Origin: Paracoccaceae bacterium
Lineage (GTDB): Bacteria > Pseudomonadota > Alphaproteobacteria > Rhodobacterales > Rhodobacteraceae
Direction of reading: 5' to 3'
NCBI GenBank assembly: GCA_020425125.1
Contig: JAGQRV010000054.1
Location: forward strand, 1,009 to 59,839
DNA: 58,831 nt
Shown piece by piece: positions 8,960 through 18,701 of the stretch; positions within the stretch are counted from its first letter, which is position 1; each line of letters begins with the position of its first letter. The notes below the pieces were generated by a model, which was not told where the DNA came from, did no database searches, and saw nothing but the letters and a program-made list of their open reading frames with translations. A program made the translations under genes and the position numbers.

Positions 8960-9536
8960 GCCAGCTTTCCGCGGTTTCGAAGAAGTTCGCCAGCACCATG
9001 TGGCCGCATTCCGACAGGATCGACTCGGGGTGGAACTGGACCCCGAATGTCGGATGCCGGAGATGGGCCAGCGCCATGATCTCGCCGTTCTCGGCCCGCG
9101 CGGTGACACGCAGCTCCCGCTTTAGCCTTGCGGTCTCGGCGACGACGAGGGAATGGTACCGGCCCACACTCAGCGGCGAACGGACGCCCCGGAACAGACC
9201 GTCGCCGCCATGCGCGATCTGGCTGGCGCGTCCGTGCATCGGCTCCCTGGCGCGTTCGATCCGCCCGCCGAAGGCCGCACCGATGCATTGATGCCCGAGG
9301 CAGATGCCGAGGATCGGGATGATCCCGGAAAACCGGCGCACGATCTCCAGCGACACGCCCGCTTCCTGAGGCGCGCCCGGCCCGGGCGAGATGACGATGG
9401 CGCCGGGGTCGATCCGGGCGACCGCGTCCGGATCGAGCCGGTCGTTGCGCACGACCTCGGCCTGGTGCCCCAGCTCGGCGCAGTATCGCACCACGTTGAA
9501 GACAAAGGAGTCGTAGTTGTCGATGATCAGCAACAT
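8940..9536 (-). CDS. pabA: Aminodeoxychorismate/anthranilate synthase glutaminase subunit PabA
   Basis: Glutamine amidotransferase of 198 residues that supplies ammonia to PabB. It is a class I GATase with start MLLIIDNYDSFVFNVVRYC, oxyanion loop ISPGPGAPQEAG, nucleophile Cys in GICLGHQCIG and His-Glu in FGVQFHPESIL. It lies five bases after pabB. In alphaproteobacteria such a subunit can also serve anthranilate synthase, but no trp genes are near. Confidence 0.93.
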   Translation of the reverse strand: MLLIIDNYDSFVFNVVRYCAELGHQAEVVRNDRLDPDAVARIDPGAIVISPGPGAPQEAGVSLEIVRRFSGIIPILGICLGHQCIGAAFGGRIERAREPMHGRASQIAHGGDGLFRGVRSPLSVGRYHSLVVAETARLKRELRVTARAENGEIMALAHLRHPTFGVQFHPESILSECGHMVLANFFETAESWHADVVA

Positions 9537-9541
9537 GGCGG

Positions 9542-10987
9542 TCACGGTGCGGCGAAGGCGGCGAAGAGACGCTCGGCCTTGGTCAGGGTTTCGACGTATT
9601 CGGCAGCCGGATCCGAAAGTAGCGTGATGCCGCCGCCGGCCTGAACCACGGCCTGCCCTGCCCCGATTGTTGCGGTGCGGATCGCGATGTTGAGATCCAT
9701 GTTGCCGTCGAACCCGATATACCCGATCGAGCCGCAATAGACGCCCCGCGCGCTACGCTCCAGCTCGGTGATGATGTCCATCGCGCGGATCTTCGGGGCT
9801 CCGGTGATCGAGCCACCCGGAAAGCAGGCCTCGATCAGATCCACGGCCCCGACTCCGGGCCGCATCCGTCCCCGCACGACAGATGTCAGATGGTGAACCG
9901 AGGCATAGCTTTCCAGACCGCACAACACCGGCACGTCGATGCTGCCCGGGGCACAGACCCGCGAGAGGTCGTTGCGCAGAAGATCGACGATCATCACGTT
10001 CTCGGCCCGGTCCTTGTCCGACGCCAGGAGTGCGGCGGCGAGCGCGTGATCCTCGGCAGGATCGACGGACCGGCGGCAGGTGCCCTTGATCGGGCGCGCC
10101 TCCACCTCGTCCGCGGTGAGACGAAGAAACCGCTCCGGCGAGCTTGACGCAATCACGGTCGGCCCGTCGGTGAGATAGGCGGCAAACGGACTGGGGTTCA
10201 CCTCTCGCAGCCTCAGATAGAAGGCCCAGGGATCGAACCCGTCCGGCAGGCACGCTGCGAAGCGTTGCGCCAGGTTGGCCTGATAGATGTCGCCATTCCG
10301 GATGTATTCCCGCACCGCTTCCACCGCCGCCTTGAACGTCTCAGGAGAGAAGTTCGAGCGCCAGTCAGCGACCGGCTTCGCCGCTCCCGCCGCAGTCGGA
10401 GCCGCTTGTAGAAGTGTCGACACCTCTCGAAGTCGCATCTCGGCACGGCGCGCGCGTGCTGCGGACTCCGTCTCGGGAAGACCGCTGGAACAGATCCTGA
10501 GGCGCCGCGCGATCCGGTCGAAAGCAAGGACCACATCGTAGAATTTCAGGCGCAGGTCGGCCGAAGAAGGCTCGACCGGCGACGGCGTGTCGAGTGTTTC
10601 GAGCAGACGGCCGAGATCATAGGAGAAGTGGCCGATGCAGCCCGATTGCAGCGGCGGTCCGTCTACCGCGTTCTCGGTCCGGAAGCGCGTCAGAATTTCC
10701 CGGAGCCGCTGCAGCGGCGGTCCGTCCAGGGGCGCGCCGTTCCAGTATGCGGTCCCGTATTCGATTGCGAACTCGCCAAACGGCAGACATCCGATAAAGG
10801 AATGCCGGCTCAGCTCCAGCGGCTCGCCGCCGCTGTCGAGAAAGGCGAATCCGGGGACCGGCCGTAGCCTGTCCGCCGCTTCGATCGGCTCTACATAGGG
10901 AAGCTCGCGGCAGATCACGGCAGCGGCTCCCGAAGGATCCGGCGCTCGGACCGCGTCTGAAGTCCGGCAGGCCATGGGCATCGTCAT
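9542..10987 (-). CDS. pabB: Aminodeoxychorismate synthase component I PabB
   Basis: Converts chorismate and ammonia to 4-amino-4-deoxychorismate. The chain of about 481 residues has the N-terminal TrpE/PabB domain and the chorismate-binding domain. Key marks are PIKGTCRRS, FPGGSITGAPKIRAMDII and YCGSIGYIGFDG. The lysine of PIKGT is the PabB nucleophile; anthranilate synthases have PIAGT, so this supports PabB. Three ATG codons are candidates (10993, 10987, 10981). The one at 10987 has GGTGGTG at a suitable distance, and homology begins further in. It is first in the folate operon; the roughly 255-base gap upstream should hold the promoter. Confidence 0.92.
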   Translation of the reverse strand: MTMPMACRTSDAVRAPDPSGAAAVICRELPYVEPIEAADRLRPVPGFAFLDSGGEPLELSRHSFIGCLPFGEFAIEYGTAYWNGAPLDGPPLQRLREILTRFRTENAVDGPPLQSGCIGHFSYDLGRLLETLDTPSPVEPSSADLRLKFYDVVLAFDRIARRLRICSSGLPETESAARARRAEMRLREVSTLLQAAPTAAGAAKPVADWRSNFSPETFKAAVEAVREYIRNGDIYQANLAQRFAACLPDGFDPWAFYLRLREVNPSPFAAYLTDGPTVIASSSPERFLRLTADEVEARPIKGTCRRSVDPAEDHALAAALLASDKDRAENVMIVDLLRNDLSRVCAPGSIDVPVLCGLESYASVHHLTSVVRGRMRPGVGAVDLIEACFPGGSITGAPKIRAMDIITELERSARGVYCGSIGYIGFDGNMDLNIAIRTATIGAGQAVVQAGGGITLLSDPAAEYVETLTKAERLFAAFAAP

Positions 10988-11242
10988 CGACATCACCACC
11001 GAAAGCGGAACGGTCCGATGCAGTCTGCCACGCGTTCCGATTTCCTCTGCGTCACAAGGATCACTGCGGACAGGGCCGCACATGTCAACAATTGGCGACT
11101 CGCCAGAGGGCCTGAAACAGGGCGGCCCGCCCGCCCATATCCCCTCGACGGGACAGAGGTCAACGCAGGCGCGCGCCAAAAGCCGCGCCTCTCCTTCCGG
11201 AACCGAGAGCCGAACAATCCGCAGTTGCGGCCTGCTGCCGCT

Positions 11243-12505
11243 TCAGGGAAGAACGAGAATGACCCTGAAGTCGTTCACGTTCGTGAGGGTCGGTCCGGTG
11301 ATCACCTGATCTCCGATTGCCTCGAAGAAGCCGTGGCCGTCATTTTCGGCCAGCGCGTCGGCCAGCGACCGGTGCACCGCCGCGGCGCGGGTCGGGGTTT
11401 CCGGCCGAACGATGGCACCGGCCACATCCTCAGCCCCGTCAATTCCGTCCGTGTCGCAGGCGAGGGCATAGATGCCCGGCGCCCCGATCAGGGCTTCGGC
11501 CAATCCCAGCAGGAACTCCACGTTCCGACCGCCGCGGCCCGCGCCGCGCACGGTCACCGTCGTCTCGCCCCCGGAGATCAGTGCGCAGGGCGCCGGCCCG
11601 GGCTGGCCATGGCGGCGGACCTGCGCCGCGATCCCCGCCATCACCTTTCCAACCTCGCGCGCCTCGCCTTCAAGCGCGTCGCCGAGAATGACCGGAACGA
11701 CACCGGCATCTTTCGCGACCGCGGCGGCCGCTTCCAGCGATTGCTGAGGCGCCGCGATCAGATGCACCGCATTGCCGTCAAGGCGGCTGTCGCCGGGTTT
11801 CAGTGTTTCGTTTGCGGGGTCGGAGAGCGCCGCATCGACCGCCGCGCTGCGGACGATGCCATAGCGATCGAGGATCCGCCGTGCCATCTCCAGCGTCGTG
11901 GGGTCGGCGACGGTCGGACCCGAAGCGATGACGCCCGGATCGTCGCCCGGTACGTCCGAGATCAACAGGCTGACCATCCGCGCCGGAGCGGCCGCCGCCG
12001 CCAGCCGTCCGCCCTTCACGCGCGACAGATGCTTGCGCACGCAGTTCATCTCGCCGATGGCCGCGCCGCTGGCCAGAAGGGCGCGATTGACGGCCTGCTT
12101 GTCGGCCAGACCGATACCGGCCACCGGCGCGCTGAGGAGCGCCGAGCCGCCGCCCGAGATCAAGGCCAGGCAGAGATCGTCGGGGCCCACCGCCGAGACC
12201 ATCTGCAGCATGCGCTCCGCCGCGTCGAGACCGGCCTGATCGGGCACGGGATGCGCAGCCTCGACGATCTCGATCCGCGCGCAGGGTGCGCCGTGACCGT
12301 AGCGGGTGACCACGAGCCCGTTCAACTCTCCCGGCCAGTTCGCTTCCACCGCCTGCGCCATCCGCGCCGACGCCTTGCCGGCGCCGACGACCAGAAGCCG
12401 TCCCGATGGCGGTTCCGGGAGAAAGGCCGGCACCCGGCGCAGCGGATCGGCGGCGTCGAGCGCGGCACGGAACATGCGCTGCATCAAGGCGACGGGATCC
12501 GTCAT
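11243..12505 (-). CDS. Glycerate 2-kinase, GckA/TtuD (MOFRL) family
   Basis: Phosphorylates D-glycerate to 2-phosphoglycerate, which enters lower glycolysis. The 420-residue protein has the type II glycerate kinase features VVGAGKASARMAQAVE, ISGGGSALLSAPV, EMNCVRKHLSRVKGGRLA and SDVPGDDPGVIASGPTV. The C-terminal MOFRL domain contains ISGGETTVTVRGAGRGGRN and ACDTDGIDG. Older databases call such proteins hydroxypyruvate reductase. It is the last gene of the importer operon, seven bases after the ATPase gene. That placement implies that the imported substrate releases glycerate, the main clue to the identity of the transported solute. Confidence 0.92.
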   Translation of the reverse strand: MTDPVALMQRMFRAALDAADPLRRVPAFLPEPPSGRLLVVGAGKASARMAQAVEANWPGELNGLVVTRYGHGAPCARIEIVEAAHPVPDQAGLDAAERMLQMVSAVGPDDLCLALISGGGSALLSAPVAGIGLADKQAVNRALLASGAAIGEMNCVRKHLSRVKGGRLAAAAAPARMVSLLISDVPGDDPGVIASGPTVADPTTLEMARRILDRYGIVRSAAVDAALSDPANETLKPGDSRLDGNAVHLIAAPQQSLEAAAAVAKDAGVVPVILGDALEGEAREVGKVMAGIAAQVRRHGQPGPAPCALISGGETTVTVRGAGRGGRNVEFLLGLAEALIGAPGIYALACDTDGIDGAEDVAGAIVRPETPTRAAAVHRSLADALAENDGHGFFEAIGDQVITGPTLTNVNDFRVILVLP

Positions 12506-12511
12506 CGCGCT

Positions 12512-13564
12512 CTAGCCCCGCAGCGCGCGGCCGGACGGGTCAAAGAAATGGAGCCGCGATTCGTCGAACCGGAGCCCTACCCGGTCACCGGGCCGCAGCG
12601 CGGTGTCGCCGACATGCCGCACGTTCAGGAGCCCCAGCCCCTCGCACTGGATGAAGAGCATCACGTCGGCCCCAAGATACTCGGACACCTCCACGATACC
12701 GGTGCAGTGGCCTTCTCCCGGTTCGGCAAGGCCGATGTGCTCCGGCCGCACACCAAGCTGCACAGCTCCTTCCGCCGCTTCGGCCGGCCCACTGCCCTGC
12801 GACGGCAGCGAAAACCGGGCGCCGCTGACGGAGCAGGGCATGACGTTCATCTTCGGGCTGCCAATGAACTGAGCAACGAAGAGGTTGCCGGGGCGCTCGT
12901 AGAGCTCGCGCGGCGACCCGACCTGTTCGATGATGCCCCCCTGCAGCACGACGATCCGGTCGGCGAGCGTCATCGCCTCAACCTGGTCGTGGGTGACGTA
13001 GATCATCGTCGCCGCCAGCTGCTGATGCAGCTTGGCGATCTCGAGGCGCATCTCGACGCGGAGTGCGGCATCGAGGTTCGATAGCGGCTCGTCGAACAGG
13101 AACGCCGTGGGCTCGCGCACGATCGACCGGCCGATCGCCACCCGCTGGCGCTGCCCTCCGGACAGATCCTTTGGCCTCCGGTCAAGAAGATGATCGAGCT
13201 TCAGCACATTGGCGGCGGAGCCGACTTTCTCGGCGATCTCGGGCTTCGGCGCCCCGGCGGATTTCAGCGAGAAGCCCATGTTGTCCCGCACCGACATGTG
13301 CGGGTAGAGCGCGTAGCTCTGGAACACCATCGCGAGCCCGCGCTTCGAGGCCGGCTCTGCGGTGACATCCGCGCCGTCGATCAGGATCGCGCCCCGGCTG
13401 GTTTCCTCCAGTCCCGCAACCATCCGCAGAAGAGTCGACTTGCCGCAGCCCGACGGGCCGACGAAGATGATGAATTCGCCGGGATTGATGGTCAGGTCGA
13501 CGCCCTTGATGACCTGGACCGATCCGTACCATTTCTCGACCGCTTGCAGTTCGATCGACGCCAT
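12512..13564 (-). CDS. ABC sugar importer ATPase, UgpC/MalK type
   Basis: ATP-hydrolysing subunit of 350 residues. It shows Walker [11 protein letters not shown] loop [12 protein letters not shown], signature [14 protein letters not shown], Walker [17 protein letters not shown] and switch VTHD. A C-terminal TOBE-type domain starts at about residue 240. It powers the two permeases upstream. In this CUT1 class the ATPase can be shared between transporters, but here it sits in the operon. The start ATG lies two bases from the stop of the GH63-type gene. Confidence 0.95.
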   Translation of the reverse strand: MASIELQAVEKWYGSVQVIKGVDLTINPGEFIIFVGPSGCGKSTLLRMVAGLEETSRGAILIDGADVTAEPASKRGLAMVFQSYALYPHMSVRDNMGFSLKSAGAPKPEIAEKVGSAANVLKLDHLLDRRPKDLSGGQRQRVAIGRSIVREPTAFLFDEPLSNLDAALRVEMRLEIAKLHQQLAATMIYVTHDQVEAMTLADRIVVLQGGIIEQVGSPRELYERPGNLFVAQFIGSPKMNVMPCSVSGARFSLPSQGSGPAEAAEGAVQLGVRPEHIGLAEPGEGHCTGIVEVSEYLGADVMLFIQCEGLGLLNVRHVGDTALRPGDRVGLRFDESRLHFFDPSGRALRG

Positions 13565-13566
13565 CT

Positions 13567-14823
13567 TCAGTTCCCCCTTGCATTCGGCGAGGCCCAGGCC
13601 AGCCAGATCGCGGCCGTCCAGGTAAAGTCCGGTCCGCCGCATGGTGTGCCATCGAGCGGGTCGTAGTATTCCCAGAACCCGGCACCTTCGATCAGGGCGA
13701 CAGTCTCCCGCCGCAGCCGCTCGGCATCCGCGCTGCGACCCGCATCGGCAAAGCCCATCGCGATCAGCGCATTGACCACCGGCCAGGTGGGTCCGCGCCA
13801 GTAGCGGCGCGGATCGAAGCTGGGCGCAGCCGGATCGCTCGACGGGATGCCGTACCTGACACCGTCCCAGACCGCCTTCAGACGCGCCTCCATCGCCGGG
13901 CGGTCGAGGCCACAATACCAGGCCAGGAACGCCCCCGATCCCAGCGTATTGGCGAAGGTGCCGGTGCGAACGTCCCGGGCATCGTAGGATTGCAGCGCGT
14001 CGTTCCAGATATAGGGCAGCGCCGCCTCCAGATCGGTGGCCCAGGCTTCGATCTCGGCGGTATCCTCGCCCAGTTCGCGGCCGATCCAGGCAAGGTCCCG
14101 GTGCGCGCGCAGGAGGATGAAGGTGATCGCCGGATCCGCCATCAGGAACGGCCCGCGGGCAAGGATCTCCTTCTGATCGTAGCCGCAGGCCCGGCCAAAT
14201 TGCAGGATCGCCAGGTAGCGGTCGTAATCCTCCTTCAGCGGCCGCATGGACGGGTCCACGTGTCCGGTATCGCGGCGGGTATAGGGGCCGACGTTCGAGC
14301 CGTCGACGCGGGCCATGCCGACATCCCAGTCCGGACAGTTGTCGCGGCCGGATTCCCAGGGATGAGTGACCACAGCGACACCCGTCGGACAGCGGCAGTC
14401 GCGCCACCAGCGGTGCCATCCCTTCAGCTTCGGATAGAGGCCGCCGAGCCGTGCCCGACCGGCTTCTGGGTCTGCCTCGAAGATGCGGCGTGCGAGCGTC
14501 GCAGCGACGGGCGGCTGGCTGATCCCCGACGACGGCGGCGTGCGGCCCGCCCCCCAGTAATCGGGCCCGGGGAAATAGCCCGGATCGACCTTGTGGAAGA
14601 CGATATGGGGAACCATGCCGGTGTCCCACTGCGCCGAGAACAGCGTTTCGATCTCGGTCCAGGCGCGGTCGACATCGAAGGTCGAGAACCCCCATGCCGC
14701 AAACATGGAATCCCAGTTCCACTGATAGGGATAGAGCCCCGCCGTCGGCACGGTGTAGCCGCCCCGGTCGTTGCCGCGCAGAATCGCGCGGGCCTGGTCG
14801 TCAAGGGTGTCCGCGTCCGCCAT
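13567..14823 (-). CDS. GH63-type glycosidase, probable mannosylglycerate/glucosylglycerate hydrolase
   Basis: A cytoplasmic (alpha/alpha)6-barrel glycosidase of 418 residues with no signal peptide. The stretch [17 protein letters not shown], the motif [25 protein letters not shown] (candidate catalytic Asp) and [17 protein letters not shown] (candidate catalytic Glu) match the GH63 subgroup containing mannosylglycerate and glucosylglycerate hydrolases. Members of that subgroup release D-glycerate and a hexose. The neighbouring glycerate kinase fits exactly. The precise sugar (glucose or mannose) cannot be read from sequence. Trehalase-like or other alpha-glucosidase activity is a less likely alternative. 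Confidence 0.8.
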   Translation of the reverse strand: MADADTLDDQARAILRGNDRGGYTVPTAGLYPYQWNWDSMFAAWGFSTFDVDRAWTEIETLFSAQWDTGMVPHIVFHKVDPGYFPGPDYWGAGRTPPSSGISQPPVAATLARRIFEADPEAGRARLGGLYPKLKGWHRWWRDCRCPTGVAVVTHPWESGRDNCPDWDVGMARVDGSNVGPYTRRDTGHVDPSMRPLKEDYDRYLAILQFGRACGYDQKEILARGPFLMADPAITFILLRAHRDLAWIGRELGEDTAEIEAWATDLEAALPYIWNDALQSYDARDVRTGTFANTLGSGAFLAWYCGLDRPAMEARLKAVWDGVRYGIPSSDPAAPSFDPRRYWRGPTWPVVNALIAMGFADAGRSADAERLRRETVALIEGAGFWEYYDPLDGTPCGGPDFTWTAAIWLAWASPNARGN

Positions 14824-14826
14824 CCG

Positions 14827-16056
14827 CTACCCCTTGACCGATCCGGCCGTCAGGCCCTTGGTCATGAACCGCTCGAGCCCCAGGAAGAGGAGCATGATCG
14901 GCACCGTCGCCACGACCGACCCGGCCATCAGATGCTGTCGCGGAATCTCGGATGAATTCAGCATCGCCACGCCGCGGGTCAGGGTGAACTTGCTGGGGTC
15001 GTCCAGCAGCATGAAGGCGAGCAGGAATTCGTTCCAGGCGATCATGAAGACGTAGAGCGAGACGCTCGCCAGTGCAGGAAGGCTGAGCGGCAGGGTGATC
15101 TTCCAGATCACCGCAAGACGGGACAACCCGTCCATCAGTCCCGCCTCCTCGACCTCCGAAGGGAGGCCGCGGAAATACCCCTGGAGCATGTAGAGCGCCA
15201 CCGGGATCGTCGTGACCGGATAGATCATCACGATCCCGAAGATGGAGTTCCGCAACCCCGCCATGGAAAAGGCGATATAGATCGGCAGCGCCAGGACGAT
15301 CATCGGGACCATGTAGATCAGCAGGATCGACCGCGAGAAGGCTGCGCGGCCGCGAAACCTGAGCCGCGCCACAGCATAAGCCCCTGGGACCGCGAAGAGC
15401 AGCGTGATCAGAACCGTCAGGACCGACACGTAGAACGAGGTCCAGAGATACGAGCCGAAATTGAACTTGGCGAAGAGCTCGGTATAGCTGCGGAAGAGGT
15501 CCGCGCCCTGGCTGAGGTCGACGGTGAAGTCGAGCGGATTCAGCAGCAGGTCCTGCTGGTTCTTCAGGCTCGTCATCACCATGACGTAGAACGGGATCAC
15601 GACGATCGCGGTGAAGAAGATGTAGCCGAAGCCGGTCAGGAAGTGGATCAGCGCCGCCTCGGTTTCGTGGCGGGTAGCCGGCCCATAAGGCAGACCGCGC
15701 AGCATCAGGCGAAGCGGCAGCACCACCGACAGCGCCAGGAGGATCCAGGCGATGGCGAGAAGGCCCATCCCGGTCTCGGCCGACCCGTGGATCGCCGGCC
15801 GGACCAGAACGAACGCCATGAGAGGCACCACGACCAGCCCTGCCGTAACCAGAATCCGCCGCGACCTGTCGCGCCCTCCCTCGGGCAGCAGGGCGAAGCC
15901 GAGCCACGCACCGACTGCGAGCGCAGAGACCGCAACCGGAGCCAGCGCCTGCCCCGTTGCAAAGGACAGGATCACGCAGACGACGATGGCCATCACCAAT
16001 GTCCATAGGGCGCCGATCAGCGGCCCCGTGACATATCCGAACCGAAGGACCTTCAT
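14827..16056 (-). CDS. ABC sugar importer permease, MalG type, with extra N-terminal membrane domain
   Basis: Inner-membrane permease of 409 residues. The canonical MalG-like core begins near residue 139 (FLTGFGYIFFTAIVVIPFYV) and has the EAA loop EEAGLMDGLSRLAVIWKITL that docks on the ATPase. Ahead of it are about 138 extra residues with four predicted membrane helices (about 7-33, 38-58, 66-88, 96-118). Typical MalG proteins have about 280-300 residues. The start codon overlaps the preceding permease stop (TGATG), so the two are coupled. Confidence 0.9.
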   Translation of the reverse strand: MKVLRFGYVTGPLIGALWTLVMAIVVCVILSFATGQALAPVAVSALAVGAWLGFALLPEGGRDRSRRILVTAGLVVVPLMAFVLVRPAIHGSAETGMGLLAIAWILLALSVVLPLRLMLRGLPYGPATRHETEAALIHFLTGFGYIFFTAIVVIPFYVMVMTSLKNQQDLLLNPLDFTVDLSQGADLFRSYTELFAKFNFGSYLWTSFYVSVLTVLITLLFAVPGAYAVARLRFRGRAAFSRSILLIYMVPMIVLALPIYIAFSMAGLRNSIFGIVMIYPVTTIPVALYMLQGYFRGLPSEVEEAGLMDGLSRLAVIWKITLPLSLPALASVSLYVFMIAWNEFLLAFMLLDDPSKFTLTRGVAMLNSSEIPRQHLMAGSVVATVPIMLLFLGLERFMTKGLTAGSVKG

Positions 16057-17300
16057 CACAGCCCCTCCTCCTGGCTCATGAAGCGGAAGAAGAAGTAGGA
16101 GAACAGCAGCAGGCATCCGAAGATCACCACCGCCACCGCGGCGCCGGCACCGATATTCGAGACCGCGAAGGCCTGCTCATAGACGTTGACGGTCAGCGTC
16201 CGGGTCCCGGCATTGCCACCGGTCAGCAGGAAGATGTCGTCGAACTTGTTGAAGGTCCAGATGAAGCGCAGCAGGAAGAGGACAGACAGGATGCCCAGAA
16301 GCTGCGGCACCGAAAGCGCCCAGAACTGCTGGAACGGGCTGGCCCCGTCCATCTCGGCGGCCTCGTACATGTCGCTGTCGATGGACTGCATCCGTGCAAG
16401 GATGAACAGGAAGGACAGCGGGAAGTAGCGCCAGATCTCGAACACCGTCACCATGACGAGTGCCAGGGGCCGCTGGCCGAAGAAGTTGATCGGGCTGTCG
16501 ACGACGCCCATCTGCACCAGCAGCGCATTGAACGAGCCAGAGAACGGGTCGAGCAGCAGCACCCAGGTGAAGGCGACCGCGATCACCGGCGCCACATATG
16601 GAAAGAGGTAAAGCCCGCGCAGGAACCCCTGCCCCTTGAACGACTTGTTCAGGAGCAGCGCCGCGAAAAGACCGAGGATCAAGGCCCCGACGGTGCCGAA
16701 CACGGTGTAGAACAGCGTCGCGCCCAGCACCGTCCAGAACTCGCCGCCATCGAAGATGCGCGCAAAGTTCTCGCCGGTGAACTGGACATTGGTCAGCACG
16801 TTTTCGGCCCGTCCCGTGATCTCCGGCGCGCTGGCCTCCGGATCCGCCTGCGTGTCGAAGAACTCCTGGCCCACCGTGACGGCAATCTCCACCTCGTCGC
16901 GCGCGCCTCCCTGCCAGTCGCCGAGATTGCAAGTCAGCGCTGTGCCGTCGAGCGTGCAGCGCGGATCGAGCGCGACCACGGTCATTCCGGCGGGCATCGT
17001 GTCGGTGAACCGCACGTTCCCGATTGCTTGATCCTGGCTCGAATTGCGCAGCCGGTAGCGGAGCGTGGCCTCGTCGCCCGCCTCAGCCGGCCGGCCGCGC
17101 AGGTCTTCCCGCACGACCGGCGTCGGCGGGCGCAGGTCGGCCAGCCCAATCGGCTTGAAGCTGATCCAGAACACCGCGAGAAGCGGCAGGATCACGACCA
17201 GCGAGACGCTGACGATGGTGGGAAGAAGCAGCCCCCAGGCCAGCCGCGCCTCACGGCGCATGAGCGGGCCCGGCCCCTTTGGCGGGACGGTATCGGACAT
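16056..17300 (-). CDS. ABC sugar importer permease, MalF type, with inserted DUF11-like periplasmic domain
   Basis: Inner-membrane permease of 414 residues. TM1 is at about 20-47. A soluble insertion follows at about 60-165, with the Ig-like strand pattern RYRLRNSS, NVRFTDTMPAGMTVV and CTLDGTALTCNLGDW as in DUF11/conserved-repeat domains; its Cys pair (about 114 and 124) could form a disulphide. The permease core resumes at about 186 and contains the EAA motif YEAAEMDGASPFQQFWALSV. MalF proteins often carry a periplasmic loop domain that contacts the binding protein, but this fold is unlike the E. coli MalF P2 loop. Confidence 0.9.
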   Translation of the reverse strand: MSDTVPPKGPGPLMRREARLAWGLLLPTIVSVSLVVILPLLAVFWISFKPIGLADLRPPTPVVREDLRGRPAEAGDEATLRYRLRNSSQDQAIGNVRFTDTMPAGMTVVALDPRCTLDGTALTCNLGDWQGGARDEVEIAVTVGQEFFDTQADPEASAPEITGRAENVLTNVQFTGENFARIFDGGEFWTVLGATLFYTVFGTVGALILGLFAALLLNKSFKGQGFLRGLYLFPYVAPVIAVAFTWVLLLDPFSGSFNALLVQMGVVDSPINFFGQRPLALVMVTVFEIWRYFPLSFLFILARMQSIDSDMYEAAEMDGASPFQQFWALSVPQLLGILSVLFLLRFIWTFNKFDDIFLLTGGNAGTRTLTVNVYEQAFAVSNIGAGAAVAVVIFGCLLLFSYFFFRFMSQEEGL

Positions 17301-17360
17301 GTCAGTACCTCCGGCAGACCGGATGAAAGCGGCAGCAGGAGCCCGCCGCCGCGGGAAGGA

Positions 17361-18701
17361 TCACTGGACCTTGGCCAGTTCGTCGTTGATCTCGGCGACA
17401 GCCGTAGCGACGTCGATCTGGTCGTCGATATATTCCCGCACGACCCGGTTGATGACCTGGCTGTTGACGATCTTGGACGCCAGCGCGAGCTGACCTTCCT
17501 GCACGCCCCAGCGCTGGCCGTCGTCAAGCCCGCCAACGATCTCGTCGATCATCTCCTGCGGATAGATTTCCGCCAGCGGCGCCTTGCGGTCCACGCCCAC
17601 ATCGAGCTTCGACCAGGCATCGACGAATTTGGTCGGATCGTCGGCGGTACCGCGGCGGGCCGGGAACTTGCCCTCGGGCGCGGTTCCGAGCGTCGCCATG
17701 TAGCCTTCGTCGACGGCGTATTTCACGAAGTCCATCGCCGCGTCGGTGTCCGCGTCGGCGGTGATTCCGAAATAGCGCGCATCTGCCCAGGCCGCTCCGT
17801 CAGGGTTCGACGGCCCCGAAAAGACCGTGACGATGCCGGTCTTCTCCGCAAGCTCGCGCGAGGTCGGATCGTCGTTGATCGTGGGCGGGTTGCTGTCGCG
17901 CAGTCCGGCCAGTTCATCCAGGATGAACGGGGACCAGATGATCATCGCCGCCTTGCCGGCGAAATAGATCTCCCGCGACTGCTGCCAGTAGAGTTCGCCC
18001 GGCGGCGACGCCTTGGCGAGCGTCTTGTAGAATTCCAGCGCCTCGGTCAGCTTCTTTTCGTCAAACCCGGAATAGCCGTCCGCATTGACCGGAGTTGCGC
18101 CATTGGCCAGCAGCACCTGCTCCAGAACCTGGCTCATGAAGTTTTCGTCCACCTTGGTCGCGGCGACGAAGCCGTACATGTCCGGCGGATTGTGCAGCGC
18201 CTTGATCGCCGCCTCGACATTGGCGTAGCTCGTCGGCGGCTCCAGCCCCTTCTCGTCGAAAAGGTCTTTGCGGTAGAGGATCATCTGCGTCCAGCCATCG
18301 ACGGGCACCGAGGCATAGCCGTCTTCGGTCTTCACCATCGACAGCGGACCGGGCGCGAAGGTGTCGGGGCCGAGCGCGTCGATCACTTCGGTCGCTGCTT
18401 CGGGGTCAAGGATCCCGGCCTCGGTCCAGGGCAGCGCATATTGAAGCGTGTGATAGATCACGTCGGGCAGATCGCCGGCGGCGTAGGCCGCCGTGGCCCG
18501 CGTACCCAGATCGGTTTCCTCGACCGGGATCACCTGCACCTTGATTCCGGATTCGTCCGTAAAGTCCTTGGCCATCGCTTCCTGCCGCGCGACACGTTCA
18601 GGCTGCGTTTCGGTCGTCCAGAAGCGGATGTCCTGCGCCGAAACCGCGCCGCAGCTCAGTGCGACGATCAGCGCAAGGGATCCCGATGCAACTTGCTTCA
18701 T
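17361..18701 (-). CDS. ABC sugar importer substrate-binding protein
   Basis: Periplasmic solute-binding protein of 446 residues, CUT1 class (SBP_bac_1). A Sec signal peptide ends near SCGAVSAQ, and the mature protein starts DIRFWTTETQPERV. The segment ATAAYAAGDLPDVIYHTLQY and the tryptophan-rich VDGWTQMILYRKDLF are typical of the ligand cleft. It is the first structural gene of the importer operon, and its start overlaps the lacI-family stop by four bases. About 60 bases separate it from the MalF-type gene. The ligand is inferred from neighbouring enzymes, not from the protein itself. Confidence 0.93.
   Translation of the reverse strand: MKQVASGSLALIVALSCGAVSAQDIRFWTTETQPERVARQEAMAKDFTDESGIKVQVIPVEETDLGTRATAAYAAGDLPDVIYHTLQYALPWTEAGILDPEAATEVIDALGPDTFAPGPLSMVKTEDGYASVPVDGWTQMILYRKDLFDEKGLEPPTSYANVEAAIKALHNPPDMYGFVAATKVDENFMSQVLEQVLLANGATPVNADGYSGFDEKKLTEALEFYKTLAKASPPGELYWQQSREIYFAGKAAMIIWSPFILDELAGLRDSNPPTINDDPTSRELAEKTGIVTVFSGPSNPDGAAWADARYFGITADADTDAAMDFVKYAVDEGYMATLGTAPEGKFPARRGTADDPTKFVDAWSKLDVGVDRKAPLAEIYPQEMIDEIVGGLDDGQRWGVQEGQLALASKIVNSQVINRVVREYIDDQIDVATAVAEINDELAKVQ

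Noticed and set aside
11018-13084. 688-codon open frame on the plus strand
   Set aside because: Antisense to the glycerate kinase and ABC ATPase genes.
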